Assembly (NCBI GenBank): GCA_037179335.1
Contig: JAKZHN010000008.1
Span: forward strand, 1,116,001 to 1,180,000
DNA length: 64,000 nucleotides
From: Cyclaneusma minus
Taxonomy: Eukaryota > Ascomycota > Leotiomycetes > Marthamycetales > Marthamycetaceae
Reading direction: 5' to 3'
Part shown: positions 22,268-32,911 of the stretch, piece by piece
How positions within the stretch are numbered: the first letter of the stretch is position 1
Layout of the letters: each line of letters opens with the position of its first letter
Notes under the pieces: generated by a model
The model's input: only the letters and a program-made list of their open reading frames with translations
What the model was told of the DNA's origin: nothing
The model's database searches: none
Position numbers and translations under genes: made by a program

Positions 22268-22646
22268 ATCTGGGGAAAGGAAGTTGAGAGATGTGCTTCC
22301 ACCGAGGACTGACTCAAATGCTACGGTGAGACGAAAAAGTCGGGATACGGCCGGTAGTCTTCGAGTATCTGGAATAATCCAGACAAACAGAGGCAAAGAA
22401 AATTTTGAACTCATCGAGCACATACAGCAAGGGGAAAAAAGTCTGCGTACCCCCCTGATGATCATTGTCATTTCTAGCTATTCTAGGGCAATTATAGTAT
22501 TCTATGTCCAATTCATAAGCTTTAGTAACTGCCTGATACCTGTGCTGTATAACAGAGCTCAATAGCTTTGCATATTGCTTTGAAATCGCCTTTTAGTCCT
22601 ATTTAGTATTTTGCCACCTGAACGTGGGTTTGAAATTCTATTATTT
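22268..22646. other. 3' flank of HET gene
   Basis: AT-rich in its second half, no gene seen. Ends at the target duplication of the solo LTR. Confidence 0.4.
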
Positions 22647-22651
22647 ATTTG

Positions 22652-22870
22652 TGTTGGATTCACTGTGGTGTGAATAAGGGAGTGTACACTCAAATGTAGG
22701 GTAGTAAACGATTGATTGATTCTTGGTTGAGGAGAGAGTGTGTAGAGCTCCTGACGGAGCTATATACTCACTCTCCTACAGGGGTAGGGAGCTAGTGAGC
22801 TAGGGGGTCTACGGACCGCTAGTCGGTCCGTAACCCCAACACCCAACATGGTGTTGCAGTGGTTCCGACA
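22652..22870 (+). mobile_element. Solo LTR, 219 bp, with 5-bp target site duplication
   Basis: The element begins TGTTGGATTC and ends GGTTCCGACA, i.e. TG..CA with imperfect inverted ends. The direct repeat ATTTG sits directly outside on both sides (22647-22651 and 22871-22875), as left by a retrotransposon integrase. It contains an internal hairpin (ACGGACC..GGTCCGT near 22811-22831). No internal retrotransposon sequence remains, so the element was reduced by recombination between its two LTRs. An alternative reading with the LTR ending at 22848 (..CCCAACA) followed by a primer-binding-like TGGTGTTG is possible, but it lacks the target duplication. Confidence 0.7.
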
Positions 22871-23530
22871 ATTTGCAAACACGCTAAATTTAGGCAGAGA
22901 GTTCGCTTAAAATGTCTATTGTCATCGGGGGGGTACGCAGACTCCCCCCCTCCCCCCCACACTGTATACCTTTGACGGTAGTCGGCACGATTCTCGAAAA
23001 CAAAAATCCAGACCCCGGCGACAAAAATGACTCGCCACGACAAATCACAAAATGCATAATGAGCAAGTTCTACTATGAGAAGATGCTCCCGCCCCAACAC
23101 AACGGGCATTAAACGGCAGACTAGTTGGGTAAGCCGTAGTATGCTTGTATAACGACATAACTGCATAGGATCATGCTCTCATACCCTCATTGTTCTCCGA
23201 AGACTACTCCCTATCCACCCTTGCTCGAGCAGAAAGAATCAACGCAAGAGATGTAGCTAGCAAGAAAGAGATATAAAGTAATGAGGCCAACGAAATCTAT
23301 ATCATCTCGATGATCTAGAGTAACGTAGCAGAATGTAAAGTCATACTCATGGCGGTCCGTGACTCGTTCCATCGTCCAAACAAAGTCCACTTCCACCACC
23401 TTATAACCCATTTTGATGCTCAAGTAATTGCCCCAAAAATGACCGTGGCCCATGTGCATACGCCTCGTAGACACTAAAATATGCAACACTAGCACATAAC
23501 CTTCGGATCATCCGTCACCACAAAGACCAT
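22871..23530. other. Intergenic stretch
   Basis: No gene is supported. A short C-rich stretch lies at about 22945-22960. The region continues into the 3' end of the HAD gene. Confidence 0.4.
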
Positions 23531-24386
23531 CTAGGAAGAACCTTCCACCTCAGCCAAGTACTTAGGGAAGTCCTTCCAATGCTGCATGATCACCCCTGCA
23601 CCAGCCAGTTTCAATACCCCCTTCATCTTCTCCTTCTCATCCTCCTCATAAGGCCCTACATAGCCAATAACCTTGATCCCGGCCCTCGCACCCGCCGTCG
23701 TGCCACTCTTGCTATCCTCAATCGCCACACACTCCTCTGGCTTCTTCCCCAACTTCTTCATCGCATGCAAATAGACAGCCGGATCCGGCTTACTAGTCGG
23801 CTTCGGCAAGCTAGTCGCCGCACTAAACACCTCATCATCCTTGAAAAACCTCGTCATATCCGCCTTCTTAATACTAGCCATGACTCTGCGATAAGCCGAG
23901 CTGGACACCACCGCCATGTGGTACTTGCCCTCTTTCTGCAGCTGCTCGAGGATCTCCATGACGCCGTCACAGGGCACGAGAGCGGCGTTGAGCTTCTCGA
24001 TCACTTTGTCTTCTTCGGAGGACACGTACTTTTCGAATTCCTCGGAGGGGATGGTGAAGTTGTACTTGGCTTCGAGGGACTTCATCATGCCGCGGAAGTT
24101 TTGGCCGACGAATTCGCCGAGGAGTTGCGGGCCGGTGTAGCGGTCGCTGATGTTGTGGGCGGCGAGGATTTCGTTGGCGAGTTCAGCGCAGGCTTCGAAG
24201 GCGAGGGACTCGGACATCACGAGCGTGTTGTCGCAGTCGAAGAGGAGAGTGGTGACCTGGTTTTGTTAGTAAAGAAAGTGGATTGGAAGAATGGGAAGTT
24301 TGAGGCTGAGAGTAAGCCCCTACTTGAGGGGATCGAGGAGCGGTGGAGTACCCGAAAGTACTGAGAGGTGGGATACTTACAGGCAT
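23531..24386 (-). CDS. HAD-superfamily hydrolase (subfamily IA phosphatase)
   Basis: Exons 24386-24381 (only ATG CCT) and 24256-23531, with a 124-bp intron (GTAAGT..ACCAG), give 243 aa. The tiny first exon joins MP to VTTLLFDCDNTLV, which supplies motif I with nucleophile D9 and acid/base D11. Motif II is VVSSS, motif III the Lys of SLPKPTSKPDP, and motif IV VAIEDSKSG. All four HAD motifs are therefore intact and a helical cap lies between motifs I and II. Without the first exon, the protein would start after the nucleophile and be inactive, so the spliced start is preferred. A cytosolic small-molecule phosphatase or mutase is expected; the substrate is unknown. Confidence 0.9.
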
Positions 24387-25749
24387 CTTGAATGAGGTTA
24401 TTGATCAACTGGTGACTTGGTGAAAGTGATTGATCGAGTAGAGGGACACTGAGGTCAACAAGGCTGGAAGAGACGACTTGTGGTAGAGGTCCGGGTATCT
24501 AAGCTTTGCAGCAATTGGGATAGGAAGCCCAAGTTCGGAGGATAAACCACTGGATCGAGCAAGAGTGGATTGAGCAAGCAGAATGACAAGCAGTCGTGGA
24601 GAGGTTGGGGGGAGGAAAGGTGGATTTTGAAGAGGGTGTTATTGCTGAAGAAACGGTGAGGAAGTGGCTGACTGGGACAGGCCCGAAGGCAGGAGCTGAG
24701 GAGGTCGGGAGGAAGAAGATGGGCACTCAGGAAAGCTACACCCCGCCATTGCCAATTCAAGGTTGCATATTCCATGCGGGGTACAGCATTTGGTCCGGGT
24801 GGGGGTAGTAGTACCTTCTAGATAACCTGTTACTCACGGGCCACTCCCGCCGCGGGTAGGAATGAACTGTCCTGGAACCGCAAATTGTGGAGACGATAGG
24901 GATGGTATTTGGTACTTGGGATTTAGGAACACAGAGCGGTCCAGGAACAGATGAGAAATGCTGGAAACATACCTCAGTTTTGACTCCAGTTGTGACGTTG
25001 TCCAAGTCACTTAGCAAGTGGGGCGATCATTCTCGTCTCAGATCAGTACTCTCGGCATTATTGACCATGTATATGTTCAATAATGCCAAAACCATCAAGA
25101 AACGAAAACAACAAACAATTGGTTAATCTGTATTGACTTTCATTGGCAATTTCGTCAAGCATGCCAAGCCCGTCAAGGTACCATCGTCCAACCTTTCCCC
25201 GCGAGTTTGCAACTCGAGCCCGGCCACCTGCATGGGCTTGATATCGCTTCCCTCCCGGCTTCCGCATCTTCCTCGTGGCACATGTATCCCTATCCTCATA
25301 TCATTCGTTCTCCTGCTTTGATATCAAATCACTTAAGCTTCGGAGCTTCAATATTCCTTCCCGGATATATCAAATCGCTGCCATTGGACGAATGGCCAAG
25401 GAGGAGTGCTCGACTGCTCTCGAATTCGCATACCCTCTTGCCTGCATTGTAGTACACTCCCCTAGATGCTCCATCCCGCTTCTGCTTCTCTCTATCCGCT
25501 GTCACGCGCTTCTCTGTCGGCTCATTGTGAGCTTCCGTTCCTTCTATTCTCTTGCTCGAGACTTTCTGATTTGGTGGCACTTACATCGGGTTTGACGAAT
25601 TTCAGATATGCAGCCATGGTTCCTGTGGTCGAAGCGACGGTCCAATCCCGGGATGCATCAGGAGACCGGCGTGTTCTAGACCGCAGAAAAAGACCCTGTA
25701 AAAACAAGTAAACAGCTCCAGACTTTGAGTGAGATTCTACCTTTCGGTA
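24387..25749. other. Intergenic region, no gene recognised
   Basis: 1.36 kb between the starts of the HAD gene and the 3' end of PEX10. Several open frames of 60-106 codons exist on both strands; none has a recognisable domain. Confidence 0.4.
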
Positions 25750-26916
25750 TCAACTCCTCAAAGGCAAGATATGCTGCACCAAGGCCGCTCTTCTACAGAG
25801 CGGACACTCCGGCTTCTCCCTGACCCAGTCCCCAATACACGTCCAGCAGAACACATGACCACACTGGGTAGCCGCCGGGTCCTTCAGCTCTTCCAGACAG
25901 AGCGTGCATTTCCTCTGCTGTACTCCCTTGATCCATTTCATCTCTTCCTCATTCTTCAACTGATACCTCGGCTCCTTTAGAATTGGCGTATGCGTTGCCC
26001 TGGCGATACTCGCTATATCATGGTGTGTGACCGAGCTCTCAAGAAGCAATTCATTGCTCAGGTCATGCTGCTGCATAGGGTCTATAGACACCTCCACGCC
26101 GCCCTCTAGCATGGCTGACGTTCCTGCGACTTGTCCACTATTTGCGGGGGCCGGTGGCACGTTTTGGAAACCTTCCCATGTCGAGCGCAGATGTAGCCAG
26201 CCCTGGACGCTGATTTGTAGGAGCAATAAGACTCCAAGAACTTCGTATCCGACTCGGGCCTCGGATTCTCCTATTCGCTTTGTAAAAATGTAGCGTAGTC
26301 CAAAGACTCGTTTGGAAAGCTGGTAATAAGCTCCCGTGAAGTAAAAGACGGTGAGAGTCAAGGCGTGTATTGGCGACGGAGAGGTGATTGTCCCAAGATG
26401 GTTCAGGACATAGGACTGAAATCTATATGCCCAGCTCTTTTGCTGTCCCTTTTTGGCCATGCGCCGTATATTGGCTTCCAGTTTTGACCTCACGCGTGTC
26501 CGGAAAGAGGGCAGGATCTTGTTGAGCGAGTAGGGGAGCAGGATGCTCGTTATGATATATCCAGCGCGTCGAGATATTTCGGGCAATTTCAAGGTATCGT
26601 CTTCGACTTGTATGATATCGCAGTATTCTTCCCCCAGCGTCCGGTTGCCTATGAAGGTGGTGAGGCTGAGGTAGAGGAGGTCGGAGAAGGTTTTGGCCTC
26701 GTTCGTGTAGGTGTGCATGAAGCGGGCGCCATAGAGACGGCGCAGAATGTTTGAGAGGTGATTGAGGACGACTCCTTGGAAATAAGCATCTTTTTGATGG
26801 GCGCGGATTATATCGGGCGATGCGGCGAATGGATAGTTGTAGGAGGGGGTGGACGATGGCTCGGGATGGGTGGAGATTGAGTGAAGGTGGTCGGAGCTGG
26901 GTTTTTCAGAAGTCAT
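25750..26916 (-). CDS. pex10: Peroxin 10, RING-finger E3 ligase of peroxisomal import
   Basis: Intronless, 388 aa, ATG at 26916. The N-terminal Pex2/Pex12 domain (PDIIRAHQKDAYF, RLYGARF, the LGEEYCDI stretch) and membrane segments in the middle (HALTLTVFYFTGAYY; VLGVLLLLQISVQGWL) are followed by a C-terminal C3HC4 RING: CTLCLEELKDPAATQCGHVF, then CWTC and CPLCR. All eight zinc ligands are present. Pex10 forms a ubiquitin ligase with Pex2 and Pex12 in the peroxisomal membrane that ubiquitinates the receptor Pex5 for recycling. Length and layout are normal for ascomycete Pex10. The gene diverges from the ERD1-like gene with 396 bp between starts. Confidence 0.95.
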   Translation of the reverse strand: MTSEKPSSDHLHSISTHPEPSSTPSYNYPFAASPDIIRAHQKDAYFQGVVLNHLSNILRRLYGARFMHTYTNEAKTFSDLLYLSLTTFIGNRTLGEEYCDIIQVEDDTLKLPEISRRAGYIITSILLPYSLNKILPSFRTRVRSKLEANIRRMAKKGQQKSWAYRFQSYVLNHLGTITSPSPIHALTLTVFYFTGAYYQLSKRVFGLRYIFTKRIGESEARVGYEVLGVLLLLQISVQGWLHLRSTWEGFQNVPPAPANSGQVAGTSAMLEGGVEVSIDPMQQHDLSNELLLESSVTHHDIASIARATHTPILKEPRYQLKNEEEMKWIKGVQQRKCTLCLEELKDPAATQCGHVFCWTCIGDWVREKPECPLCRRAALVQHILPLRS

Positions 26917-27312
26917 GGTGGATGAGATGAATCGGTATTTCTCAGCATTGGAGAGCGAATAGTCAGTGAGAAGCTCATCGATGAAAAGGCAGTGAAGCTG
27001 ATTGTCTTCTGATGCTCAGTCCGGGGCAAGGTTTCTGAGAACCTCGGCACTTCAGTTGGTGTGACAAGGCTGAACACGCTGGAAGTGAAGCCTGAGGCTG
27101 GTGACACTCGAGGCTGGTCAATTACTGCCCCCAGTAGGTGTTCTTTACTCGACCCGTCTCCAGTTTCAACAACCGCAATTGCACGGCTAGACACTGTGTT
27201 CAGCCCCAATCGTTGATTGCTCTTCGTTCTCCCTTTCCAACTAACCCCAGTCGTTCATTTCACCATCTACGGCTTGATGCGACCCTGAGACCCTGGAACG
27301 ACGGTTCGGACA
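26917..27312. promoter_or_regulatory. Divergent promoter of PEX10 and ERD1-like genes
   Basis: 396 bp between two divergent start codons. No specific operator could be named. Confidence 0.4.
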
Positions 27313-28674
27313 ATGGATGGAGATCCTGCTGAAGAACCAGCCCTCGACTCCCTGAGTCTGACCCTTCCTTTGCCCTTCAGGGTTGGCTTGATTATAGTTC
27401 TTGGTATATTGAACACCCATGGAAAATTTAAACTCGTTCTGACCAAAAACATAGCTGTTTGGGCATGGGGCGCAAATCTACAATACTTGTCCGCTGCCAA
27501 AATTGTAAGACACCTCTGCAATCCACAACATCTCCTATTCTGACCCCTTTCTTAGGATGTGCCAGCTCTTATACGATACCCGTCGCGGACGTCTGCCAGC
27601 CAGCCTCCTCACCACCTAACTACCTACCGCCTTGCAACCCTTCTGACCATCATCTTTGGCGCGACTGTCCTCCTCTTCTGGGTCCTCACCTTGGGCACCC
27701 CCTCCCTCGTGATAGCATACGATTGGCTTCCCATAAGTTACCTCGCAATCCTCGCCATCTCCTTCTTCGTCCCCTTTCGCAACCTCTCCCGCACTGGCCG
27801 CTACCGCTTCCTCGCAATCCTCAAGCGCATCTCCATTGGCGGCATCGCAACCAACACCAATGGCAAATTTGGCGACATCCTCCTCGCCGATGTCCTCACC
27901 TCCTATTCCAAGCCCATAGCAGACCTTTTCGTCTCGCTATGCATGTTCTTCTCCCGCGGCCGCTCCGCAACCGCTAGACCCGACCGAGGTATTGGAGGGC
28001 AGTTCCTCGTGCCCCTGATCATCGCCGCGCCATACGCAATCCGCTTCCGGCAATGTGTGATTGAATACCGGCGAGTTCAGCGGAAGAATGCCCGTCAGGG
28101 CTACGTGGGAGCGAGCGGCTGGGGCGGCCAGCATCTGGCCAACGCCGTGAAATACGCAACAGCGTTTCCGGTCATTACACTGAGTGCGTTGCAGCGCGCA
28201 CTCAGCTTCGATCATACGAGTCTTGGGCTCAGCGAGACAGGCTTGTATCGACTTTGGCTACTTGCTGTAGTCATCAACTCGTTCTATTCGTTCTACTGGG
28301 ATGTAGCGAAGGATTGGGACTTGACCTTGTTTGCTCCCTCAAGGGAACGGAATGCGAATGATCATCCATGGGGTTTGAGAAGGATAAGGGCGTTTAGGCC
28401 GAAAGAAGTGTATTATGCGGCTATTGTGGTGGATTTCCTGCTGCGGTGCACATGGAGCTTGAAGCTGAGTCCGCATTTAGATCATTTCAATGATTTGGAG
28501 GGAGGCATTTTTGCCATTCAGTTGGCAGAGGTGTTTCGGAGGTGGATGTGGATATACCTTCGCGTTGAGACGGAGTGGGTGAGGAATTTGAGCAATGGAA
28601 ACGCAGGACTGGGAGGGCCGGGTCCGGATGATGTGCTCTTGGGCGATTTCCAGGTGAAGGACGACGATGATTGA
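27313..28674 (+). CDS. erd1: ERD1-like EXS-domain membrane protein
   Basis: Exons 27313-27504 and 27556-28674 (intron GTAAGA..CTTAG) give 436 aa. Several hydrophobic spans are visible (for example VGLIIVLGILNT, LATLLTIIFGATVLLFWVL, the LAILAISFFV segment). The C-terminal half is an EXS domain: VKYATAFPVIT, LYRLWLLAVVINSFYSFYWD, VAKDWDLTLF, YYAAIVVDFLLRC, FRRWMWIYLRVETEWVRN. This is the domain of Erd1, Xpr1 and Syg1. Yeast Erd1 acts in the Golgi, where it is needed for ER-protein retention and glycosyltransferase recycling and has been linked to phosphate recovery. The protein lacks an N-terminal SPX domain, which favours Erd1 over Syg1. It ends in a short acidic tail. Confidence 0.9.
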
Positions 28675-29265
28675 AGAGTATAAGTAATACAGGATATGAT
28701 TTGATAGTAAGAAGAAAGGGGCGCTGAAGCCTTGTCCATCGGTCGGCACATCCCTGAAGGCGCGATATTAGAGGGGCTGCAGCCATTTGTGATTTATCAA
28801 GCGCGGTTTTCTCGACGCCACTCTGGGCAGCCCTCCTCACACGCAGGATTAGCCTTTTATGTACCAAATATCTTCACATTCGAAACCCTTCTTGCGTCTC
28901 TGCCGAGCTTCCTGATTTATCGTCATTTGGTGAGAGAACCTCTCGTCTCCAAGTTGTCAAATACTAGCGACAACCAGCGGCGCGTCTATGACGCATTCCA
29001 AGGCGTCCAGCCGCCGAAGACGCAAAATCAGGCTTACTGTACACCGTGAAACAACAACTCCATGTAACAAGGAGAGTCGGACAACACATTTTTCTTTCCT
29101 TTTCCTTTCAAGTCGCGAGGGTGCTTTCACTTTGGTTGCATTTCACCGTATAGACTTTAGACGCATATTCCCTAGGACGCGTTCATCTCTTTGCTCTCTC
29201 TTTCTCGCTTCCTCGGGGCGTGGAAAAGCTCTTCCATCATTTTGCTTTCCAAAAAATCGCCCAAC
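28675..29265. other. Intergenic stretch
   Basis: 590 bp between two + strand genes. Nothing recognised; a pyrimidine-rich leader precedes the next start. Confidence 0.4.
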
Positions 29266-31026
29266 ATGGGACTCTTTTCCAGCGCCAAACCGCCACCTCC
29301 CACGCCCTCGGAGGTGATGGCCTCCTACCGTCCTGAGTATGACCGTCTCTTTGCTGAGGGAAAGATAAAACCTTACGTCACTGGGTACAATTTGCTTCCG
29401 CTCGTTGTTGTGGTTTTGTATTTGTGCATAGATCATAGACGGCGTCCATGGGTGTATCGAGCGAGGTGGCTGGTACTGGCTTGGGTTTTCTGGTTTGAGA
29501 TAAAGGCGATTGGGGAGACGAGGAGTTTGAATATGGCGACGGGGTTCGGGGCGGGCGTGATTGATGTTTGGGCCATGGTTTGGAGCACGACGTGGTTGGT
29601 TCTTAGGAGACCGCTGTGGGATGCTGCGAGGATTGAGAGGAGGAGAGTGGGAGGGAAAGGTGGGGAAAGCGAGGCGGCGAGCGCTGGTGGTGAGAGTACG
29701 GGGAGTAATGGGCATGCTTCTGGGTCAGGGATCCAGGGGAATGGAGATGTGGTACGGCGGAAACTTGGAGATGGAGAATCGAAAGACGTCGGCTCTGAAG
29801 AGAAGCTTCAGAAACATGCTCCTCTTCAGGAAAACGAGAAGAGCGCGGAGGATGGGAAAGATGGAGCATGGGAATACTACTGGCAGGCCTATCCAGATAC
29901 GTTTCTAGAACGTCTTGACTGGGTCACAGATCTATGTTCCAACTTCCGCGGTACCGGCTGGACCTGGGCCGTCTCAACCGTCCCCTCCCCTCCTGCAGAC
30001 ATTGTCCTCTCCCTCTCCCTCCAACGCAACTCTCCCCAAAGCCGCAGCGGCCCCCAAACCACCATATCCCCTCCAACCTTCAAATCCCTCTCACCCACCA
30101 CCTCCGTCGGGACCTACCGCTACGACTCCCGCCGTTCGCTTTTCAATGGCTCCGTCTCTTTCTTCCTCATCGGCTACTTCGTCCTCGACGCTTTCAAAAC
30201 CACCATGACACACGACCCCTATTTCCTCCTCGGTCCCGAGCTAGCCGACCAATACGCTCTCCCCCCTCACCTCGCCAACCTCCCACCCTGGCTCCTCACA
30301 GCCTACCGCCGCAATCTCACTTTCGCCGCCATCCTCTTCTCGCTAGAAATGCTTTTCGTCACCGCCCCCATGATCCTCTGTCTTCTCCTGGGTCCACGTA
30401 TCCTCGGCCCCCGCGGTGAAGTCTGGCAATACCCCACACGCTGGGGCTCTCCCAACATAATTCTCACGCGCGGGCTCGCCGGCCTCTGGGGCGGCTACTG
30501 GCACCAAACCTTCCGCTCCGCCTTCGAAGCCCCCACCGAATTCCTCGTGCGCAAGCAGCTTTTCGGCATCAAGAGCTCTCGGGACTGGAAAGCCAAACTG
30601 CTAGGCACGTTCGCAGCGTTTGGGATTAGCGGAATCTTGCACGCAGGGGGGAGTTTGACGCAATGGCCGAAAACTTACGCTTCCCATGCGCCGCTGTTCT
30701 TTGCGGCGCAGGGAGTCGGGATTTTGGTGCAGAATGCTATTTGCAAGGCTTTGAAGACGGAGAGGTTTCCGGGATGGGCGAGGAAGGTGGGGAATTTTGG
30801 GTTCGCATTTGGGTGGCTTTATGGGACGGCTTGGTTGCTGATTGATGATTTTGCGAGAGGTGGGGTTTGGCTCTATGAGCCGGTTCCCTTCAGCGTTTTC
30901 AGGGGCTTGGGCTTTGGTGCAGAAGGCGAGAGTTGGTGGTGTTGGGGGCCGCGGGACAGACAGTGGGGTTTCAGTTGGTACTCGGGGAGGGATGGCAGGT
31001 GGTGGGAGAGTGGGTTTGCTATGTGA
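29266..31026 (+). CDS. Wax-synthase-domain membrane O-acyltransferase (MBOAT type)
   Basis: Intronless. The frame extends upstream to an ATG at 29191, but ATG 29266 in CCCAACATGGGA fits better, giving 586 aa. A Gly/Ser-rich cytoplasmic loop lies at about 125-200. Hydrophobic spans include LLPLVVVVLYLC, LFNGSVSFFLIGYFVLDAF and NLTFAAILFSLEMLFV. The catalytic region has GYWHQTFRSAFEAP and then AFGISGILHAGG, whose His corresponds to the active His of wax synthases and MBOAT proteins. Fungal proteins of this group include the TRI7-like acetyltransferases and many uncharacterised members. No biosynthetic cluster is seen around this gene, so a lipid or sterol acyl transfer at the ER is as likely as secondary metabolism. 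Confidence 0.85.
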   Translation: MGLFSSAKPPPPTPSEVMASYRPEYDRLFAEGKIKPYVTGYNLLPLVVVVLYLCIDHRRRPWVYRARWLVLAWVFWFEIKAIGETRSLNMATGFGAGVIDVWAMVWSTTWLVLRRPLWDAARIERRRVGGKGGESEAASAGGESTGSNGHASGSGIQGNGDVVRRKLGDGESKDVGSEEKLQKHAPLQENEKSAEDGKDGAWEYYWQAYPDTFLERLDWVTDLCSNFRGTGWTWAVSTVPSPPADIVLSLSLQRNSPQSRSGPQTTISPPTFKSLSPTTSVGTYRYDSRRSLFNGSVSFFLIGYFVLDAFKTTMTHDPYFLLGPELADQYALPPHLANLPPWLLTAYRRNLTFAAILFSLEMLFVTAPMILCLLLGPRILGPRGEVWQYPTRWGSPNIILTRGLAGLWGGYWHQTFRSAFEAPTEFLVRKQLFGIKSSRDWKAKLLGTFAAFGISGILHAGGSLTQWPKTYASHAPLFFAAQGVGILVQNAICKALKTERFPGWARKVGNFGFAFGWLYGTAWLLIDDFARGGVWLYEPVPFSVFRGLGFGAEGESWWCWGPRDRQWGFSWYSGRDGRWWESGFAM

Positions 31027-31087
31027 TGGTGGGTGATTCACAAGAAGTCTATCACTTACAACTTTATACCGATCCTAAACGTAAAGA

Positions 31088-31191
31088 AAGTTATATCGCC
31101 GCATGTGTGGGGAGGGTCGAAACGGAGGATATGATATATCAGTTCCGTGAGTTTGACGCGAAACATGAGCAAATATGCGGCGATATAACTT
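31088..31191. repeat. 104-bp inverted-repeat hairpin unit
   Basis: AAGTTATATCGCCGCAT at 31088-31104 recurs as its exact reverse complement at 31175-31191, 70 bp apart. No target duplication was found outside. It may be a small foldback element or a 3' hairpin of the acyltransferase transcript. Confidence 0.7.
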
Positions 31192-31265
31192 GGAATAGAC
31201 CATAGAGTATAGATTTATCATTTGCACCTCAGTACCCAAGAGCCCCCTGAGTAAAACACAAAGCA

Positions 31266-31963
31266 TCAGATCTCCATTTCCAAACTCTTCGCAGCTTTCT
31301 TGATGGTCTCATCGATTCTAGCAGCTAGCTCAGCCGGCCTGCTCAGCATAGGAGCATGACCCGTATCCATTCGCAAAATCTCCTTTGCTTTAACGCTAGC
31401 AGCGAACATTTCCTGAAATTGCACAAGTGCAGCGGCATCTCGCTCACAAACAAGGTATGTGGATGGAATATAATTGTAGGAGGCGCGAGTCAACTTGGTC
31501 GTTTGATCAGCATATGACTGGTATATGAGCTTGGCTTTCCCAGTGCTGTGCTTCCGCTTCAGGATGTCGTTGTAGAGGGTTTTTGTACCGTTTTTGATGG
31601 TGAAACGTCCATCCTGAAACGTCAAATGATCAGTATGACAGTCAGGATACTACCGCGATCTTGCTGGAGACGAAGTAGAGGAATTGAACATGCCCTAACA
31701 TCATTATTCGACGACTCGCCAAACGCCTCCAACACCGACTGTCCTAGAGTAATCACAAAGGCCGAGTAGTAGGATAGATGGAAGACTCCGCCCGGGAGCC
31801 CTTTCGCTTTACGAGCATTGTAGGATAGCTCTTCTGCAACAGCCTCACTTTCCACAGGGAAATCGCATTCCCAACCCCCCGGACGCAAGACTACAGAAGC
31901 TCCCCACTGAATTGCAGAAGCGAGTACTGAGCTACCTCCTCGGAGGACCTGTCGAAATTGCAC
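31266..31963 (-). pseudogene. Alpha/beta hydrolase remnant
   Basis: Two overlapping stretches match the C-terminal two thirds of a fungal alpha/beta hydrolase of about 260 residues. The upstream part reads EAVAEELSYNARKAKGLPGG then HLSYYSAFVITLGQSVLEAF. The downstream part reads DGRFTIKNGTKTLYNDIL, IPSTYLVCERDAA and RMDTGHAPMLSRP, with the catalytic His in GHAP. They lie in different frames; an intron at about 31620-31664 (GTAGTA..TTTCAG) does not join them in phase. The nucleophile elbow (GHSYGG type) and the whole N-terminus are missing, and no start codon fits. I therefore call it a decayed, 5'-truncated copy. Undetected exons are the alternative. Confidence 0.55.
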
Positions 31964-32911
31964 GACTGAGTTGCTTACTGGACCTGGATTCTGTGTTTTC
32001 CTGGTGTAGGAGGGAATAAGGTGGACGGTCCAGGGAGGTCGAGAAGAGCACTTCTTACTCTCACAGCCCCAAAGATAATCCGAAAGAGATTCATTTTGGT
32101 GATGTTTTCAGCCGCGTTGCATATAGATGGTGAGGGGTTTGGGCCCAGGATTTCTCCACATCTTTTCCACGTTTCTTATTGCGTTACAACTTACGAGGAA
32201 TGCCTATGAACCTGTTTGGTATTTGGAAGCGGCGCTCAGAGGTACTCAAGGCTTCGGAATCATCAGATTGGACACATGGCTAAGGGAAATTGCCACCCCA
32301 GTATCCCATGATCCCACGTCAATGCATTCATATGACTGGACGGCTTTCGTGAAGTGATTTGGTCCTCTTCCCGTGATATCAAGCTTAAGATGTTCAGAAA
32401 GTCGCTTGATCAATCTGTCTGTGGGTGACATCGTATCCCAGGGAAATGCCCAGAACAAGTCCGCAGGTTCAGCGAGGTGACCAGTGGCCATGGGTATTCT
32501 TGGGTGTTTAGAGCGAGACCCTTGCGAGGACTTCAGGGCTGTCACATGAATCGAAAATAATTATGCCTTAAGATCACAAGCACCATCATGTGGGCAGCAG
32601 AGAGGTCGGCACCAATGTGTGGAAACCATAGTATTCCGACGGGTCATTAGCTCAGTATCTACAGCCTAGGGCCGTTATGATACGCTGCAAAGTCCATCTT
32701 ATCTATCGTTAGAAAAGGCTCAGTGTAACGGCCGGTTCGTTTCAGTAGCCTCGCAAAGTGTCAATGCTCCGAAAAACCTCCCATGAAATCAACGCAATCG
32801 TGTTCGCAAATGTGTTGTCGCAAAGCCTGAAAATTGCCCATCCTCCTTCGAGATATGCAGACTGACGCCGGAAAGATCCACAACGCCTACCATGTTGCTG
32901 TGCGCGAAAAA
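31964..32911. other. Intergenic stretch
   Basis: About 950 bp upstream of the hydrolase remnant and downstream of MOB2. No N-terminal hydrolase exon could be found here and no other gene is recognised. Confidence 0.4.

Noticed and set aside
22652..22848. Left LTR plus primer binding site of a truncated copia element
   Set aside because: The alternative end at 22848 has no target duplication, whereas 22652-22870 has ATTTG on both sides.
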